Shown here in pieces: positions 51,009 to 59,334 of a stretch of 64,000 bases of DNA (positions are counted from its first letter, which is position 1; every line of letters starts with the position of its first letter). Origin of the DNA: Spirosoma utsteinense (GTDB lineage Bacteria > Bacteroidota > Bacteroidia > Cytophagales > Spirosomataceae); the NCBI RefSeq assembly GCF_014282275.1, contig NZ_VFIA01000008.1, positions 124,001 to 188,000 of the forward strand. Reading direction: 5' to 3'. The translations under genes were made by a program, and so were the position numbers. The notes under the pieces are model-generated. The model was not told where the DNA came from, did not search any database, and worked only from the letters and a program-made list of their open reading frames with translations.

Positions 51009-52807
51009 TCTATTGTTTCAAATTGCAGCCGGACCAAATTGGCGTAGATGCCGTCTTCCTGCATGGCCAACTGATCATGAGTGCCGGTTTCGGCGATCTG
51101 CCCTTCACGCATTACGTAAATCATATCGACCTTACGGATCGTTGCCAGCCGGTGCGCGATGATGATGGTGGTGCGGTTCTGCATCAGTTCGTCGAGCGCT
51201 TCCTGCACCAGCCGTTCCGACTCGGCATCGAGTGAACTCGTTGCTTCGTCCAGCACCAGAATAGCCGGATCTTTCAGAATAGCGCGGGCAATGGCAATCC
51301 GCTGCCGCTGTCCGCCTGATAGCTTCACGCCCCGCTCACCCACGATCGTCTGTAGACCCTCCGGAAACGAATCGATAAACTGGAGGGCGTTGGCCTTGCG
51401 GGCAGCCTCGCGCACTTCGGCTTCGGTGGCGCCCGCTTTACCATATTGAATGTTTTCCTGGATCGTGCCGCCGAAAAGCATCACCTCCTGCGGCACAACG
51501 GCGATGTTCTTCCGAAGCTCCGTCACGTTGAAGGTGGCCAGATCGCGGTCATCGACAGTAATTTTACCACCCCCAAGCTGATAATACCGCATCAGCAATT
51601 GCACAATGGTCGATTTGCCGGCCCCACTCTGTCCAACCAGCGCAATCTTACGGCCAGCCGCCACATTGAGCGAAATGCCTTTGAGTACCGCTATATCGGG
51701 ACGGGACGGGTACGAGAACCGGACGTCTTCGAACCGGACGTGGCCCTGTACCGGCACAAACAACGGTACCTCTTCTGTTGCGTTCACTTCCGATGTTTCG
51801 CCAAGGATTTCGAGGATGCGCTCGGACGCACCAACGGTCTTCTGCAACTGGGCATACAGATCGCCCATGCCCGCTACCGAGCCACCAATGAAGGTTGTGT
51901 AGACAATAAAGGTCAGCAAGTCGGCGAAAGGCATCTCGTTGGATAATACCAGCGAACCTCCGTACCAGACCACGCCGATGATACCGCCGAAGAGCGCGAA
52001 AATGACGAACGACACGAACACACCCCGGAATTTGGCCGCCCGCAAAGCAGTGTTTACCACCTGTTGCAGGGCCGTTCCGTAGCGGTTGATTTCCAGTTTT
52101 TCATTGGTAAACGCCTTAACAATGTTTACCGACTGCAATGTCTCTTCAACGATGACATTGGCCGTTGCCAGCTGATCCTGCGCCAGTTTGGATAGCTTCC
52201 GAATAAATTTGCCGAATACGATTGCGGCAATGATAATGACGGGAAAGGTAGCCAGCATAAACAGCGTCAGTTTCCAGGAGACGTAGAAAATAATGGCCGT
52301 TCCAATAGTCAGTGTAGCAACCTGACGGAATAACTCCGCCAGTGTCAGCGTCAGCACATCCTGCAACTGCGATACGTCGGCCGATATTCGGCTAGTCAGT
52401 TCGCCCACGCGCCGTTGCTCAAAGAACGGGATTGGCAGGGTGATGATTTTGCTATAGGTAGCCCGGCGCACATCGGCCATGGCGCGCTCGCTCACCTGCG
52501 AGAAGAAGTAGATCCGGAAGAAGGAGAAGATGGCCTGCGCGATAAGCACACCAACAAAAAACAAAGTGACCTGATTGAGCGAGAACGCCGATTTCCCCTG
52601 AATTACGCTGGTGATCTGCCCAATCAGTAACCCGAAGCTCATGGTTGTACCGGTCGACAGGATCAGGAACGCAAACCCGATCATGTACTTTATACGGTAC
52701 GGCTTTACGAACCGAAATATGCTGATTGCCTTCTTGAGGCTGTCGCGGTTCAATTTCTTTTTATCTTCTTCGTTGGCTTCTGTGCCAGAATTTCGTCCTC
52801 GTGCCAT
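51005..52807 (-). CDS. MsbA-like ABC exporter (half transporter)
   Basis: A 600-residue half-transporter with an N-terminal six-span domain (about residues 30-330) and a C-terminal ATPase (Walker A GQSGAGKST, signature KLSGGQRQR, Walker B ILVLDEATSSLD, switch IIAHRL). It would work as a homodimer to flip a lipid or export a drug or other hydrophobic compound. Its last codons are provided by the composite repeat at 50809-51008: the C-terminal sequence RLQFETIE* runs into the repeat. Confidence 0.9.
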   Translation of the reverse strand: MARGRNSGTEANEEDKKKLNRDSLKKAISIFRFVKPYRIKYMIGFAFLILSTGTTMSFGLLIGQITSVIQGKSAFSLNQVTLFFVGVLIAQAIFSFFRIYFFSQVSERAMADVRRATYSKIITLPIPFFEQRRVGELTSRISADVSQLQDVLTLTLAELFRQVATLTIGTAIIFYVSWKLTLFMLATFPVIIIAAIVFGKFIRKLSKLAQDQLATANVIVEETLQSVNIVKAFTNEKLEINRYGTALQQVVNTALRAAKFRGVFVSFVIFALFGGIIGVVWYGGSLVLSNEMPFADLLTFIVYTTFIGGSVAGMGDLYAQLQKTVGASERILEILGETSEVNATEEVPLFVPVQGHVRFEDVRFSYPSRPDIAVLKGISLNVAAGRKIALVGQSGAGKSTIVQLLMRYYQLGGGKITVDDRDLATFNVTELRKNIAVVPQEVMLFGGTIQENIQYGKAGATEAEVREAARKANALQFIDSFPEGLQTIVGERGVKLSGGQRQRIAIARAILKDPAILVLDEATSSLDAESERLVQEALDELMQNRTTIIIAHRLATIRKVDMIYVMREGQIAETGTHDQLAMQEDGIYANLVRLQFETIE

Positions 52808-52847
52808 TAGTTAGTGCTTTCAGATCTGTACGTCTGATGGTTGTTGA

Positions 52848-52915
52848 GTTTCGGTGGTGTGTTGACGTGGTGTCAGGTTTGAGAACCTGACACCACATCA
52901 ACACACCACCGAAAC
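52848..52915. repeat. 32-bp-arm inverted repeat
   Basis: Arms 52848-52879 and 52884-52915 (core GGTGGTGTGTTG) are complementary with one mismatch around a four-base loop. It fills the gap between the gldB-like gene and the ABC exporter gene. Confidence 0.85.
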
Positions 52916-52923
52916 CACGTCTT

Positions 52924-53898
52924 TTATTCTTTTTGTCCTTTATAGCCCGACTGCTCAAAAATCTGCCGGGCGTCACTGTTTCTCATCAAATCGGTAATGC
53001 CAACATCATCATGCTGGTCGTGGTAGCGGCCAACAATCCGCCAGCCCACCCAGCGTCCGATCGCACCGGGGCAGCGCTGCCCAATTTCAGCGGTAAAGGG
53101 CCGTTCGTTCAAATATCGGTCTTTTATAGCTGGATTAGTTTGATAGATTAACTGGTTATCAATAAAATGCGCCCAAACAATGTCCTGCGCATTAAACGTT
53201 TCGGTCAATTGCGTGTCTGAGTATCCGATCACCAGACTATCAGCCACGTCGGGAAGCATGGTTTTTGTAAAGACATAGCTTTTGCCATAGTATACCATAT
53301 CGGCCAACATAGTTTGATCAGCCCGATTAGTCGCATTGAATTTGTCGGATATGGCAAAGACGATAGCTGGCACGATGTACTCTTTCTGGTATCGTCGTAA
53401 AATGTACTGCGGATATTGTGGACCCCGTGGACGGAATTTTGCCGTGGGTCCGGCAAAATAATCGAGGCCTATCACGATCAGGCTATCGGTAACAAGCAGG
53501 TCGGGGCCCATAAAGCCCGTGACAACGGTAGCTATCCTGGGTGTTCGGAAGTCTGGGAAGTCTTTTCGGATGTTGGCAAAAGCTTCAGAGAGCTGGCTGT
53601 TAAGATTGGTAAGATCACCAAACTCAGCCTGGACCTGCCGGTTAAGTTCGTTCAGCGCTGGATTGCTAACCCGGTTGGTCAATTCATGGATAAGAGCCGT
53701 ATCATTTCCGGCTCCATTCGCGTTAAAGTACAATTGAGATACAGCGGGGTTCTCGTTCAGAAACGCCCGGATACTGTCGGTCGACTTAGCGGCAAACAGT
53801 TGCTGGTCGAGCCGCTGAATTGCTAAATCTTCGTGTTTACCGCACGAAACCAGTAAAAAAGAACAAAAAAGCCCAAGCAGGGCTATGTATAGTCGCAT
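52924..53898 (-). CDS. gldB: Gliding-motility lipoprotein GldB
   Basis: A 324-residue lipoprotein (LCSFLLVSC lipobox, Cys near 19). The body matches the GldB family: AIQRLDQQLFAAKSTDSIRAFL near the N-terminus, and LIVIGLDYFAGPTAKFRPRGPQYPQYILRRYQKEYIVPAIV in the middle. GldB is required for gliding and type IX secretion in Bacteroidota, and is thought to be an envelope lipoprotein. The ATG at 53898 is preferred over a GTG three codons upstream. It is divergent from a PorT-like gene 39 bases away. Confidence 0.82.
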   Translation of the reverse strand: MRLYIALLGLFCSFLLVSCGKHEDLAIQRLDQQLFAAKSTDSIRAFLNENPAVSQLYFNANGAGNDTALIHELTNRVSNPALNELNRQVQAEFGDLTNLNSQLSEAFANIRKDFPDFRTPRIATVVTGFMGPDLLVTDSLIVIGLDYFAGPTAKFRPRGPQYPQYILRRYQKEYIVPAIVFAISDKFNATNRADQTMLADMVYYGKSYVFTKTMLPDVADSLVIGYSDTQLTETFNAQDIVWAHFIDNQLIYQTNPAIKDRYLNERPFTAEIGQRCPGAIGRWVGWRIVGRYHDQHDDVGITDLMRNSDARQIFEQSGYKGQKE

Positions 53899-53937
53899 GA
53901 AAATCACCGGTTTTCTATATTGAAAACGTGCAAAATT

Positions 53938-54828
53938 ATGAAAAAAGTTGCAGGGATCAGCCTGATTTTGACGTTACTGGCCCTGGTGTCAGTCTACGCT
54001 CAGTCGAATGTGACCCGTCCCAAGGTATATCGCCCTAAAACGGCTTATTCAAAAGAATCGGATAGCCGGTTCCGTAAAATCCTCGGCGACAACTATGACG
54101 AGCGGGACCAGAACCAAAAGGAGTATGACGATGACCGTAAACGTCGGCGTCGACGGCAACAAACCGACGACTCCTACAACGGCACGGGTCCAGACTATGC
54201 ACGCCCGAACCACCTCATCGAAATGAGCATTCGGTTTGCACCTTCCCTCAATCAGAACACGGCTGAAGGAATTGGAACATACGCCGGATTTCAAAATAAT
54301 GGTGCAGCTGTTCGGATGAGCGTTGGCCCAACGCTGGATTATTTTTTCTTCAAGGACCGCTACGCCCTAAGCACGGGGCTTTGGTATACCATCAAACGAT
54401 CAGGTTTTCAGATGCCCGGCTCTTTTGGCGAAACGCGGTTTATTCCCGGCATGCCCTACAAAGAGTCCATCTACAATTTACAATACCTGCAAGTGCCGGC
54501 AACGGTGAAATTATTTGCCAATAATATTTCGCCCGGCATCCGGCTGTACGTACAAACAGGTGGCTTACTGAGTTTGAAAGTTGCCGAAAAAGCGCTTCAA
54601 ACCGAACGTAATGCCCTCTATGCGGCACAAAGCGGTGGCGACCGGCGGCAGTATGGTTTTGGCGATATCGAGCTGTTGCTCGGCACGGGTGTTCAATACA
54701 AGATTAACCAGACAAACGCCTTTAATATGGGCGTAAGTTATCAGCGTGGTCTGATCAACGTTGCCCGGGAAAACCAGCTAGTCTCTAAAAACCGGGTGTT
54801 GAGCCTCGACCTGGGGTTTAAATTCTAA
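53938..54828 (+). CDS. PorT-like outer-membrane beta-barrel protein
   Basis: A 296-residue protein with a signal peptide (to SVYAQ), a highly charged linker (residues ~40-85, with six successive Arg-rich positions in DDRKRRRRRQQ) and an eight-stranded barrel-like C-terminus ending LGFKF. The fold and length match the outer-membrane PorT family (beta-barrel domain 2), which includes a component of the type IX secretion system; assignment to PorT itself is not certain. The start at 53938 (MKKVAGIS) is chosen over a TTG six codons upstream. It is divergent from gldB. Confidence 0.75.
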   Translation: MKKVAGISLILTLLALVSVYAQSNVTRPKVYRPKTAYSKESDSRFRKILGDNYDERDQNQKEYDDDRKRRRRRQQTDDSYNGTGPDYARPNHLIEMSIRFAPSLNQNTAEGIGTYAGFQNNGAAVRMSVGPTLDYFFFKDRYALSTGLWYTIKRSGFQMPGSFGETRFIPGMPYKESIYNLQYLQVPATVKLFANNISPGIRLYVQTGGLLSLKVAEKALQTERNALYAAQSGGDRRQYGFGDIELLLGTGVQYKINQTNAFNMGVSYQRGLINVARENQLVSKNRVLSLDLGFKF

Positions 54829-54833
54829 TTACC

Positions 54834-55589
54834 TTAAATCCGCATTTCAATACCATTCCCGCGCAGATAACCTTTCAGCGCGGGAATTTCTATTTCCTTA
54901 AAGTGGAAAATACTGGCAGCCAGCCCGGCGTCGGCCTGACCAGTAGTAAAGACGTCGACGAAGTGGTCCATCGTCCCGGCTCCTCCCGACGCAATGACGG
55001 GGATATTGGCCGAGGCTGAAATCTGAGCCGTCAACTCAATGGCAAAGCCCGCTTTGGTACCGTCGGTATCCATAGAGGTCAGTAGAATCTCACCCGCGCC
55101 CCGCTCTTCTATTTCTTTCGCCCAGGCAATGGTGCGCAACTCGGTTGGTTTGCGACCGCCGTGGGTATGAACGATGTGTTCGCCGTTTAGAAAGCGCGTG
55201 TCGATAGCCACGACGATGCACTGGCTACCGAACTCCAGCGCCAGTTCGTTGATCAGGTCGGGATTGCGCACCGCCGATGAGTTGATCGAGATCTTGTCGG
55301 CACCTGCGTTGAGCAGGGCTGATACGTCGGCCACCGATGAGATACCGCCCCCAACCGTAAAGGGAATATTGATGGTGTGAGCGACGTTTCGGACGAGATC
55401 GATCAGCGTCTTCCGTTCGTCGACCGTTGCGGTTATATCCAGAAAAACCAGTTCGTCGGCCCCCTGTTCGGCATAGATCGCGGCCAGGGCTACAGGATCA
55501 CCCGCATCGCGGAGGTTAATAAAGTTAGTCCCTTTTACGGTGCGCCCGTCTTTGATGTCGAGGCAGGGAATGATGCGTTTTGTCAGCAT
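54834..55589 (-). CDS. hisF: Imidazole glycerol phosphate synthase cyclase subunit
   Basis: A 251-residue (beta/alpha)8 barrel with [20 protein letters not shown] (catalytic Asp11), the mid-barrel catalytic Asp in [11 protein letters not shown] and two phosphate-binding loops ([17 protein letters not shown]). With HisH it makes imidazole glycerol phosphate and AICAR in histidine synthesis. It is the last gene of the hisH-hisA-GNAT-hisF operon and starts one base after the GNAT stop. Confidence 0.96.
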   Translation of the reverse strand: MLTKRIIPCLDIKDGRTVKGTNFINLRDAGDPVALAAIYAEQGADELVFLDITATVDERKTLIDLVRNVAHTINIPFTVGGGISSVADVSALLNAGADKISINSSAVRNPDLINELALEFGSQCIVVAIDTRFLNGEHIVHTHGGRKPTELRTIAWAKEIEERGAGEILLTSMDTDGTKAGFAIELTAQISASANIPVIASGGAGTMDHFVDVFTTGQADAGLAASIFHFKEIEIPALKGYLRGNGIEMRI

Positions 55590-55590
55590 G

Positions 55591-56013
55591 TTAGTATCGT
55601 TCGATCAGCTTGCGCTGCATGAAGATTTCGGGTTTGTCGAGGGCTGTAAAGCCAAACTGTTCATAGAGGGTATGGGCATCGCGGGTAGCCAGCACCCACC
55701 GGCGCAGCCCCTGCAAAGACGGCCAGTTCGAGATCGTCTCTATCAATTGTTTGGATAGTCCTCTCCCGCGATGTTCGGGTAGGATAAATACGTCGGAGAG
55801 GTAAGCAAACGTAGCCTGGTCCGTAATGACACGGGCAAAACCAACCTGATTATCGCCCTGATAGACACCAAAGCAAAGCGAATTGGCAATCGACCGTTCC
55901 ACTACGTCGAGTGGTACGTTTTGCGCCCAGTAAGATTCCTGGCTCAAAAACTGCTGGATTAAAGGAACATCCAGCCTGGTCTTATCGGTGTCGATGGTAT
56001 AGTCCCCGTTCAT
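55591..56013 (-). CDS. GNAT acetyltransferase inside the his operon
   Basis: A 140-residue GNAT-family N-acetyltransferase with [38 protein letters not shown], in which the acetyl-CoA P-loop is [10 protein letters not shown]. The acceptor is unknown; small cytoplasmic members often acetylate amines. Its ATG overlaps the TGA of hisA by four bases, and its stop touches the hisF start, so it is translationally coupled to both. Confidence 0.88.
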   Translation of the reverse strand: MNGDYTIDTDKTRLDVPLIQQFLSQESYWAQNVPLDVVERSIANSLCFGVYQGDNQVGFARVITDQATFAYLSDVFILPEHRGRGLSKQLIETISNWPSLQGLRRWVLATRDAHTLYEQFGFTALDKPEIFMQRKLIERY

Positions 56014-56732
56014 TGCTGACTAATGGCATACAACTCCTTCAACGTTACCCGCCCCTCGTATATCGCTTTGCCCACGATGACGCCGTAGATATTCATGTCG
56101 GCCAGCATCTCGATGTCGCTCATGTTGCTGACACCTCCGCTGGCAATGATGTTCAAGTCAGGAAAACGATCCTGCAGGTTGCGATACAGATCGAATGACG
56201 GGCCCTGTAACAGACCGTCCTTGGCTACATCGGTACTGATGATGTAGCGAACACCCGTATCGACCCACTTCTCCAGAAAATCGTAGATCCAGACGTCGGT
56301 ACCTTCTTCCCAGCCGCTGACGGCAATTTTCTCGTTTTTGGCGTCGGCACCGAGAATAATCTTTTCGGGCCCAAACTGCGAAAACCACCGTTCCAGTACG
56401 TCGGGCTGTTTCACGGCAATACTGCCGCCCGTTACCTGCTTAGCGCCACACTCGAACACCATCCGCAGATCATCGTCCGATTGGACGCCACCGCCAAAAT
56501 CGATATGCAGGCTGGTTTTAGATGCGATCAATTCGAGCACTTTCCAGTTGATGACCCGTTTTTCACGGGCACCATCGAGATCCACCAGGTGCAGACGCGT
56601 TAAGCCAGCGCCTTCAAACTGCTGGGCTACTTCCAGCGGACGAGCATTATATTCGGTTTTCTGACGGTAGTCGCCCTGCGTAAGCCGGACAGCTTTGCCG
56701 TCGATGAGGTCGATTGCGGGTATGATATGCAT
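56010..56732 (-). CDS. hisA: Phosphoribosylformimino-AICAR ribotide isomerase
   Basis: A 240-residue (beta/alpha)8 barrel starting MHIIPAIDLIDGKAVRLTQGDY (catalytic Asp8). The phosphate loop FGGGVQSDDDL and the second-half catalytic Asp in IISTDVAKDG match HisA, which carries out the fourth step of histidine synthesis. The start at 56732 gives the family N-terminus; upstream the frame runs into a palindromic repeat. It lies 73 bases after hisH. Confidence 0.96.
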   Translation of the reverse strand: MHIIPAIDLIDGKAVRLTQGDYRQKTEYNARPLEVAQQFEGAGLTRLHLVDLDGAREKRVINWKVLELIASKTSLHIDFGGGVQSDDDLRMVFECGAKQVTGGSIAVKQPDVLERWFSQFGPEKIILGADAKNEKIAVSGWEEGTDVWIYDFLEKWVDTGVRYIISTDVAKDGLLQGPSFDLYRNLQDRFPDLNIIASGGVSNMSDIEMLADMNIYGVIVGKAIYEGRVTLKELYAISQQ

Positions 56733-56739
56733 ACGTAAC

Positions 56740-56796
56740 GCGGACATCCTGTCCGCTGGTAATTGAATGATATAGACCGGACGCGGACTTGTCCGC
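56740..56796. repeat. Paired GCGGAC palindromes between hisH and hisA
   Basis: GCGGACATCCTGTCCGC (56740-56756) and GCGGACTTGTCCGC (56783-56796) are each self-complementary and related to one another. They fill the hisH-hisA gap and are the same kind as the CGGACTTCAGTCCG element inside the 4703-5317 gene. Confidence 0.7.
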
Positions 56797-56805
56797 CCAG
56801 CCAGG

Positions 56806-57408
56806 TTACAGAGTTAAAAAGTTCTCCAGAATCCGCTGGCCAGCGTCACCGCTGATTTCGGCGTGGAACTGGGCTGCGTAAAAATTGTCGCGATGAAGCA
56901 TAGCACTGAACGGCCTGACGTAGTCGCAGGTAGCCGTAGTGTAATCGCAGACATCGGCGGCATAGCTATGCACGAAGTATACGTAGGCGTTCTCAGGCAG
57001 GCCAGCCGTTAGCGGCCCGCGCAGATCGTGGATGCTGTTCCAGCCAGTGTGTGGCACTTTAAGTCGGGTGTCGCCCAGCGTAGCGTTGGCCGGAAACCGC
57101 CGGACATCGATGTCGAAAATACCCATGCAGTCGGTATTGTTTTCTTCCGAATGACGGCACATCAGCTGCATACCGACGCAGGTACCCAACACGGGTTGTT
57201 TCAGGGAGGGAATAAGCTTATCCAGGCCACGCTGGCGTAAATAGGCCATAGCCGTGCTGGCCTCGCCCACGCCGGGGAAAATAACCTTGTCGGCCGAGCG
57301 GATTTCAGCTTCGTCGTCGGTGAGCAGGTAGCCGGCACCGAGCCGTTCCAGGGCGTACATCACCGATTGTACGTTGCCCGCGTTGTATTTAATGATGACC
57401 GTTTTCAT
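56806..57408 (-). CDS. hisH: Imidazole glycerol phosphate synthase glutaminase subunit
   Basis: A 200-residue class I glutamine amidotransferase with the Cys nucleophile in GTCVGMQLM and the His-Glu pair in AQFHAEIS. The usual Pro between His and Glu (FHPE) is Ala here. The enzyme feeds ammonia to HisF. It is the first gene of the operon; its ATG lies four bases after the T-run of the attenuator terminator. Confidence 0.95.
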   Translation of the reverse strand: MKTVIIKYNAGNVQSVMYALERLGAGYLLTDDEAEIRSADKVIFPGVGEASTAMAYLRQRGLDKLIPSLKQPVLGTCVGMQLMCRHSEENNTDCMGIFDIDVRRFPANATLGDTRLKVPHTGWNSIHDLRGPLTAGLPENAYVYFVHSYAADVCDYTTATCDYVRPFSAMLHRDNFYAAQFHAEISGDAGQRILENFLTL

Positions 57409-57411
57409 AAA

Positions 57412-57444
57412 GAAAAAGCCCGGCTCTTTGGCAGAACCGGGCTT
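57412..57444 (-). terminator. Histidine attenuator: terminator stem
   Basis: On the coding strand AAGCCCGG (57444-57437) pairs with CCGGGCTT (57423-57416); the stem extends inward by UUCU/AGAG-type pairs. A run of five T follows and the hisH ATG comes four bases later. The GTTCTGC part of the 5' arm (57437-57431) can instead pair with GCAGAAC (57504-57498), which starts at the leader-peptide stop codon, forming an antiterminator. Confidence 0.88.
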
Positions 57445-57503
57445 CGTATATAACTGTGTGAATCAATCGATCCGAATCACAAAAACAAAGGCACCCCGTT
57501 CTG

Positions 57504-57551
57504 CTATGGCCGAACGCGATGATGATGTAGTGCTGTTTTTGTGATGTTCAT
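57504..57551 (-). CDS. Histidine operon leader peptide
   Basis: A 15-residue open frame, MNITKTALHHHRVRP, with three consecutive His codons (CAT CAT CAT). It ends in TAG, whose G starts the antiterminator strand. Ribosome stalling at the His codons when charged tRNA-His is scarce would free the antiterminator and allow transcription of hisH, hisA, the GNAT gene and hisF. Confidence 0.9.
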   Translation of the reverse strand: MNITKTALHHHRVRP

Positions 57552-57555
57552 GCTG

Positions 57556-57586
57556 CAAAGGTAATGGGTCTGACAGACGTATCAAA
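57556..57586 (-). promoter_or_regulatory. Promoter of the his operon
   Basis: TTTG (57586-57583), 19 bases, TACCTTTG (57563-57556): a perfect match to the Bacteroidota -33/-7 consensus. The leader-peptide ATG begins five bases after the -7 box, so the message must start at or next to the ATG. The -33 box lies within a remnant of a DUF72 gene end. Confidence 0.88.
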
Positions 57587-57612
57587 ACAAACTTCCCTGC
57601 ACCACTTTGGGT
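57583..57612 (-). pseudogene. Remnant of a DUF72 gene C-terminus
   Basis: On the minus strand this stretch codes for RPKVVQGSLF followed by TGA, the same as the end of the intact DUF72 protein (QPKVVQGSLF, stop at 58026-58028). It is a relic of a duplication or replacement that left the last ~30 bases upstream of the his promoter, where they now provide its -33 box. Confidence 0.7.
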
Positions 57613-57776
57613 CGCCTGATCGATCACAGATCAATCCGGCGCGTTCTCAGCTTTTGCGTTGTGACCGTAGTAAAACAACCGACCAGCTTGTCTAAGCGCT
57701 CTGATAACAACTTTATCAGTATTTCTTTCATAACAGCTGTTTCTCTGAAATGATACCGGATTCTCGTCAGCCATTA

Positions 57777-58010
57777 TCATGCTGCATTCAGCATAATGAC
57801 TTCTTCATTCGCTAATACGTTCGATGCATAATACAGCGCAGCTAATACGTCGGCTTCTTGTAAGTTGGGGTACATCGTTAACAGATCGTCTATTGTGGCT
57901 CCCTCAGACAATTTCCGAAGAAGTAGTTCAACCGTTAGTCGGGTACCTTTTACAACTGGTTTACCCAGCATGACATGATGGTCGGAAATGATTCGCTCGC
58001 GGTAGTTCAT
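57777..58010 (-). CDS. DUF433 family protein
   Basis: A 77-residue protein with the DUF433 pattern (MNYRERIISDHHVMLGKPVVKGTRLTVELLLRKLSEGATIDDLLTMYPNLQEADVLAALYYA). DUF433 proteins have a winged-helix-like fold and often serve as antitoxin-type partners of PIN-like toxins. No partner is seen next to it. It lies between the DUF72 gene and a remnant of that gene's 3' end, so it probably arrived with a small rearrangement. Confidence 0.85.
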   Translation of the reverse strand: MNYRERIISDHHVMLGKPVVKGTRLTVELLLRKLSEGATIDDLLTMYPNLQEADVLAALYYASNVLANEEVIMLNAA

Positions 58011-58025
58011 ATCGGCAATATACGG

Positions 58026-58934
58026 TTAAAACAAACTTCCCTGAACCACTTTGGGCTGCAATACCGGCTCGCGCAGATTCAGGCCACAATGTTTGTTTAG
58101 TTCACGGGTCCAGTAGAGAATCAGTTCGGGAGCCGTAGCGTTGTCGCCCCCGCCGTGAATGAACAGATACGCCGTTTGCAGGCCCTTTTCAAACCATGTT
58201 TTGAGCCGCTGTACCCAGGCATCCGCTCGGGCGTAATCGGTCGGGTGCCCTTCATTGGCAACGAAGCGAAGTGTAAGAACCGGGCTGCTCAGCCCCATGT
58301 GCAACACATCGCGCCGACCCGCCACGTCAGTAATCACCGTATGGCGACGGAGTGCATAAAGTCCTTCCAGCGTTTGCATACCCGTAACGGGTTTGAACCA
58401 GTCGGGGTGCCGGAATTCGACGGCCACGTCCAGCTCATCAGGCAGGCTTTTCAGATAAGCTTCCAGCACCGACCATTTATCAGGCCCGAACGTGGGAGGC
58501 AATTGTAAAAAAGTCATGCCCAGGTGTTCTTCCAACCCCAGCACCGCATTCACGAACTCTTCGGTTAAGGCTTCGGAAGCAATCAAATGACGTTCGTGGC
58601 TGATCGCCTGCGGAAATTTAGGGCAATACGTAAACCCATTAGTTGCTTCGGCCCGCCACTTTTCGATCATCCCTGCCGTTGGAATCTGATAGTGGGTCAG
58701 ATTGAGTTCGATGGTATTGAACTGCCGGGTATAGTAGTGCAGGAAGTCACGTTCCTTCGCGTTGGAAGGGTACACCTTGCCTACGTAGTCTTTATTGGCC
58801 CATACGGGTCCGCCAATATAAATCTGGGGTCGGGACGAGGGTTCGACAGCAGCCCAGATGCGTGCATTTGACGGCGCGCCGGGTGGCAAAGCGAAGTTAA
58901 CTACGTCAAGGTTATGTGTTTTACCGAAGTCCAT
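58026..58934 (-). CDS. DUF72 family protein
   Basis: A 302-residue protein with a TIM-barrel-like DUF72 core (QIYIGGPVWANKDYVGKVYP ... FNTIELNLTHYQIPTAGMIEKWRAEATNGFTYCPKFPQAISH, FLQLPPTFGPDKWSVLEAYLKSLP, AVEFRHPDWF). The function of this family is unsettled. The start at 58934 (MDFGKTHNLD) is chosen; an upstream start gives nine extra residues without similarity. It precedes the DUF433 gene by 15 bases and may be co-transcribed with it. Confidence 0.85.
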   Translation of the reverse strand: MDFGKTHNLDVVNFALPPGAPSNARIWAAVEPSSRPQIYIGGPVWANKDYVGKVYPSNAKERDFLHYYTRQFNTIELNLTHYQIPTAGMIEKWRAEATNGFTYCPKFPQAISHERHLIASEALTEEFVNAVLGLEEHLGMTFLQLPPTFGPDKWSVLEAYLKSLPDELDVAVEFRHPDWFKPVTGMQTLEGLYALRRHTVITDVAGRRDVLHMGLSSPVLTLRFVANEGHPTDYARADAWVQRLKTWFEKGLQTAYLFIHGGGDNATAPELILYWTRELNKHCGLNLREPVLQPKVVQGSLF

Positions 58935-58961
58935 GAGCGTGCTGATGAAGTAGCATTGCAA

Positions 58962-59334
58962 GTAAAATTACGGCATATTTGTTTGAAAATCCATCGTATG
59001 CCCTCCCGTTCTGAACTAACCTGATTCGATAATAAGCGAACTGTGGAAGCCAGTGGGTCTGTTGAAGCTATACTTAATAGGGATCAGCAAGTTTTAGTAA
59101 GTATTGTGGAAAAACTGGCTATGGGACTGGAGCGTCATGGCAGGAAGGTTACCAACCATCGTGTGATGCCCGCTCAGGACATGGACGAGCGCGAAGGTGC
59201 CGGTCGCCCCGTGGTGGAGCCTTATTGGCCGGACTAAAACGCGTGCGTGAACGATTCCTATCAGCAGCCCGTCCGGTATTTCCCGAGACGGGTTTATTTT
59301 TGCACTCCAAACGGGTTCGGCCCGCTCACTTCGA
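58962..59334. other. Gap upstream of valS
   Basis: No supported gene. A 64-codon frame (59043-59237, plus) has no recognisable features. The valS promoter lies at the end of this gap. Confidence 0.4.
59295..59302 (+). promoter_or_regulatory. -7 box of valS
   Basis: TATTTTTG matches TAnnTTTG exactly, 33 bases upstream of the valS ATG. No clear TTTG lies 19-20 bases further upstream. Confidence 0.55.

Noticed and set aside
59043-59237. Plus-strand frame of 64 codons before valS
   Set aside because: No motif and no promoter or close neighbour to support it. It cannot be excluded.
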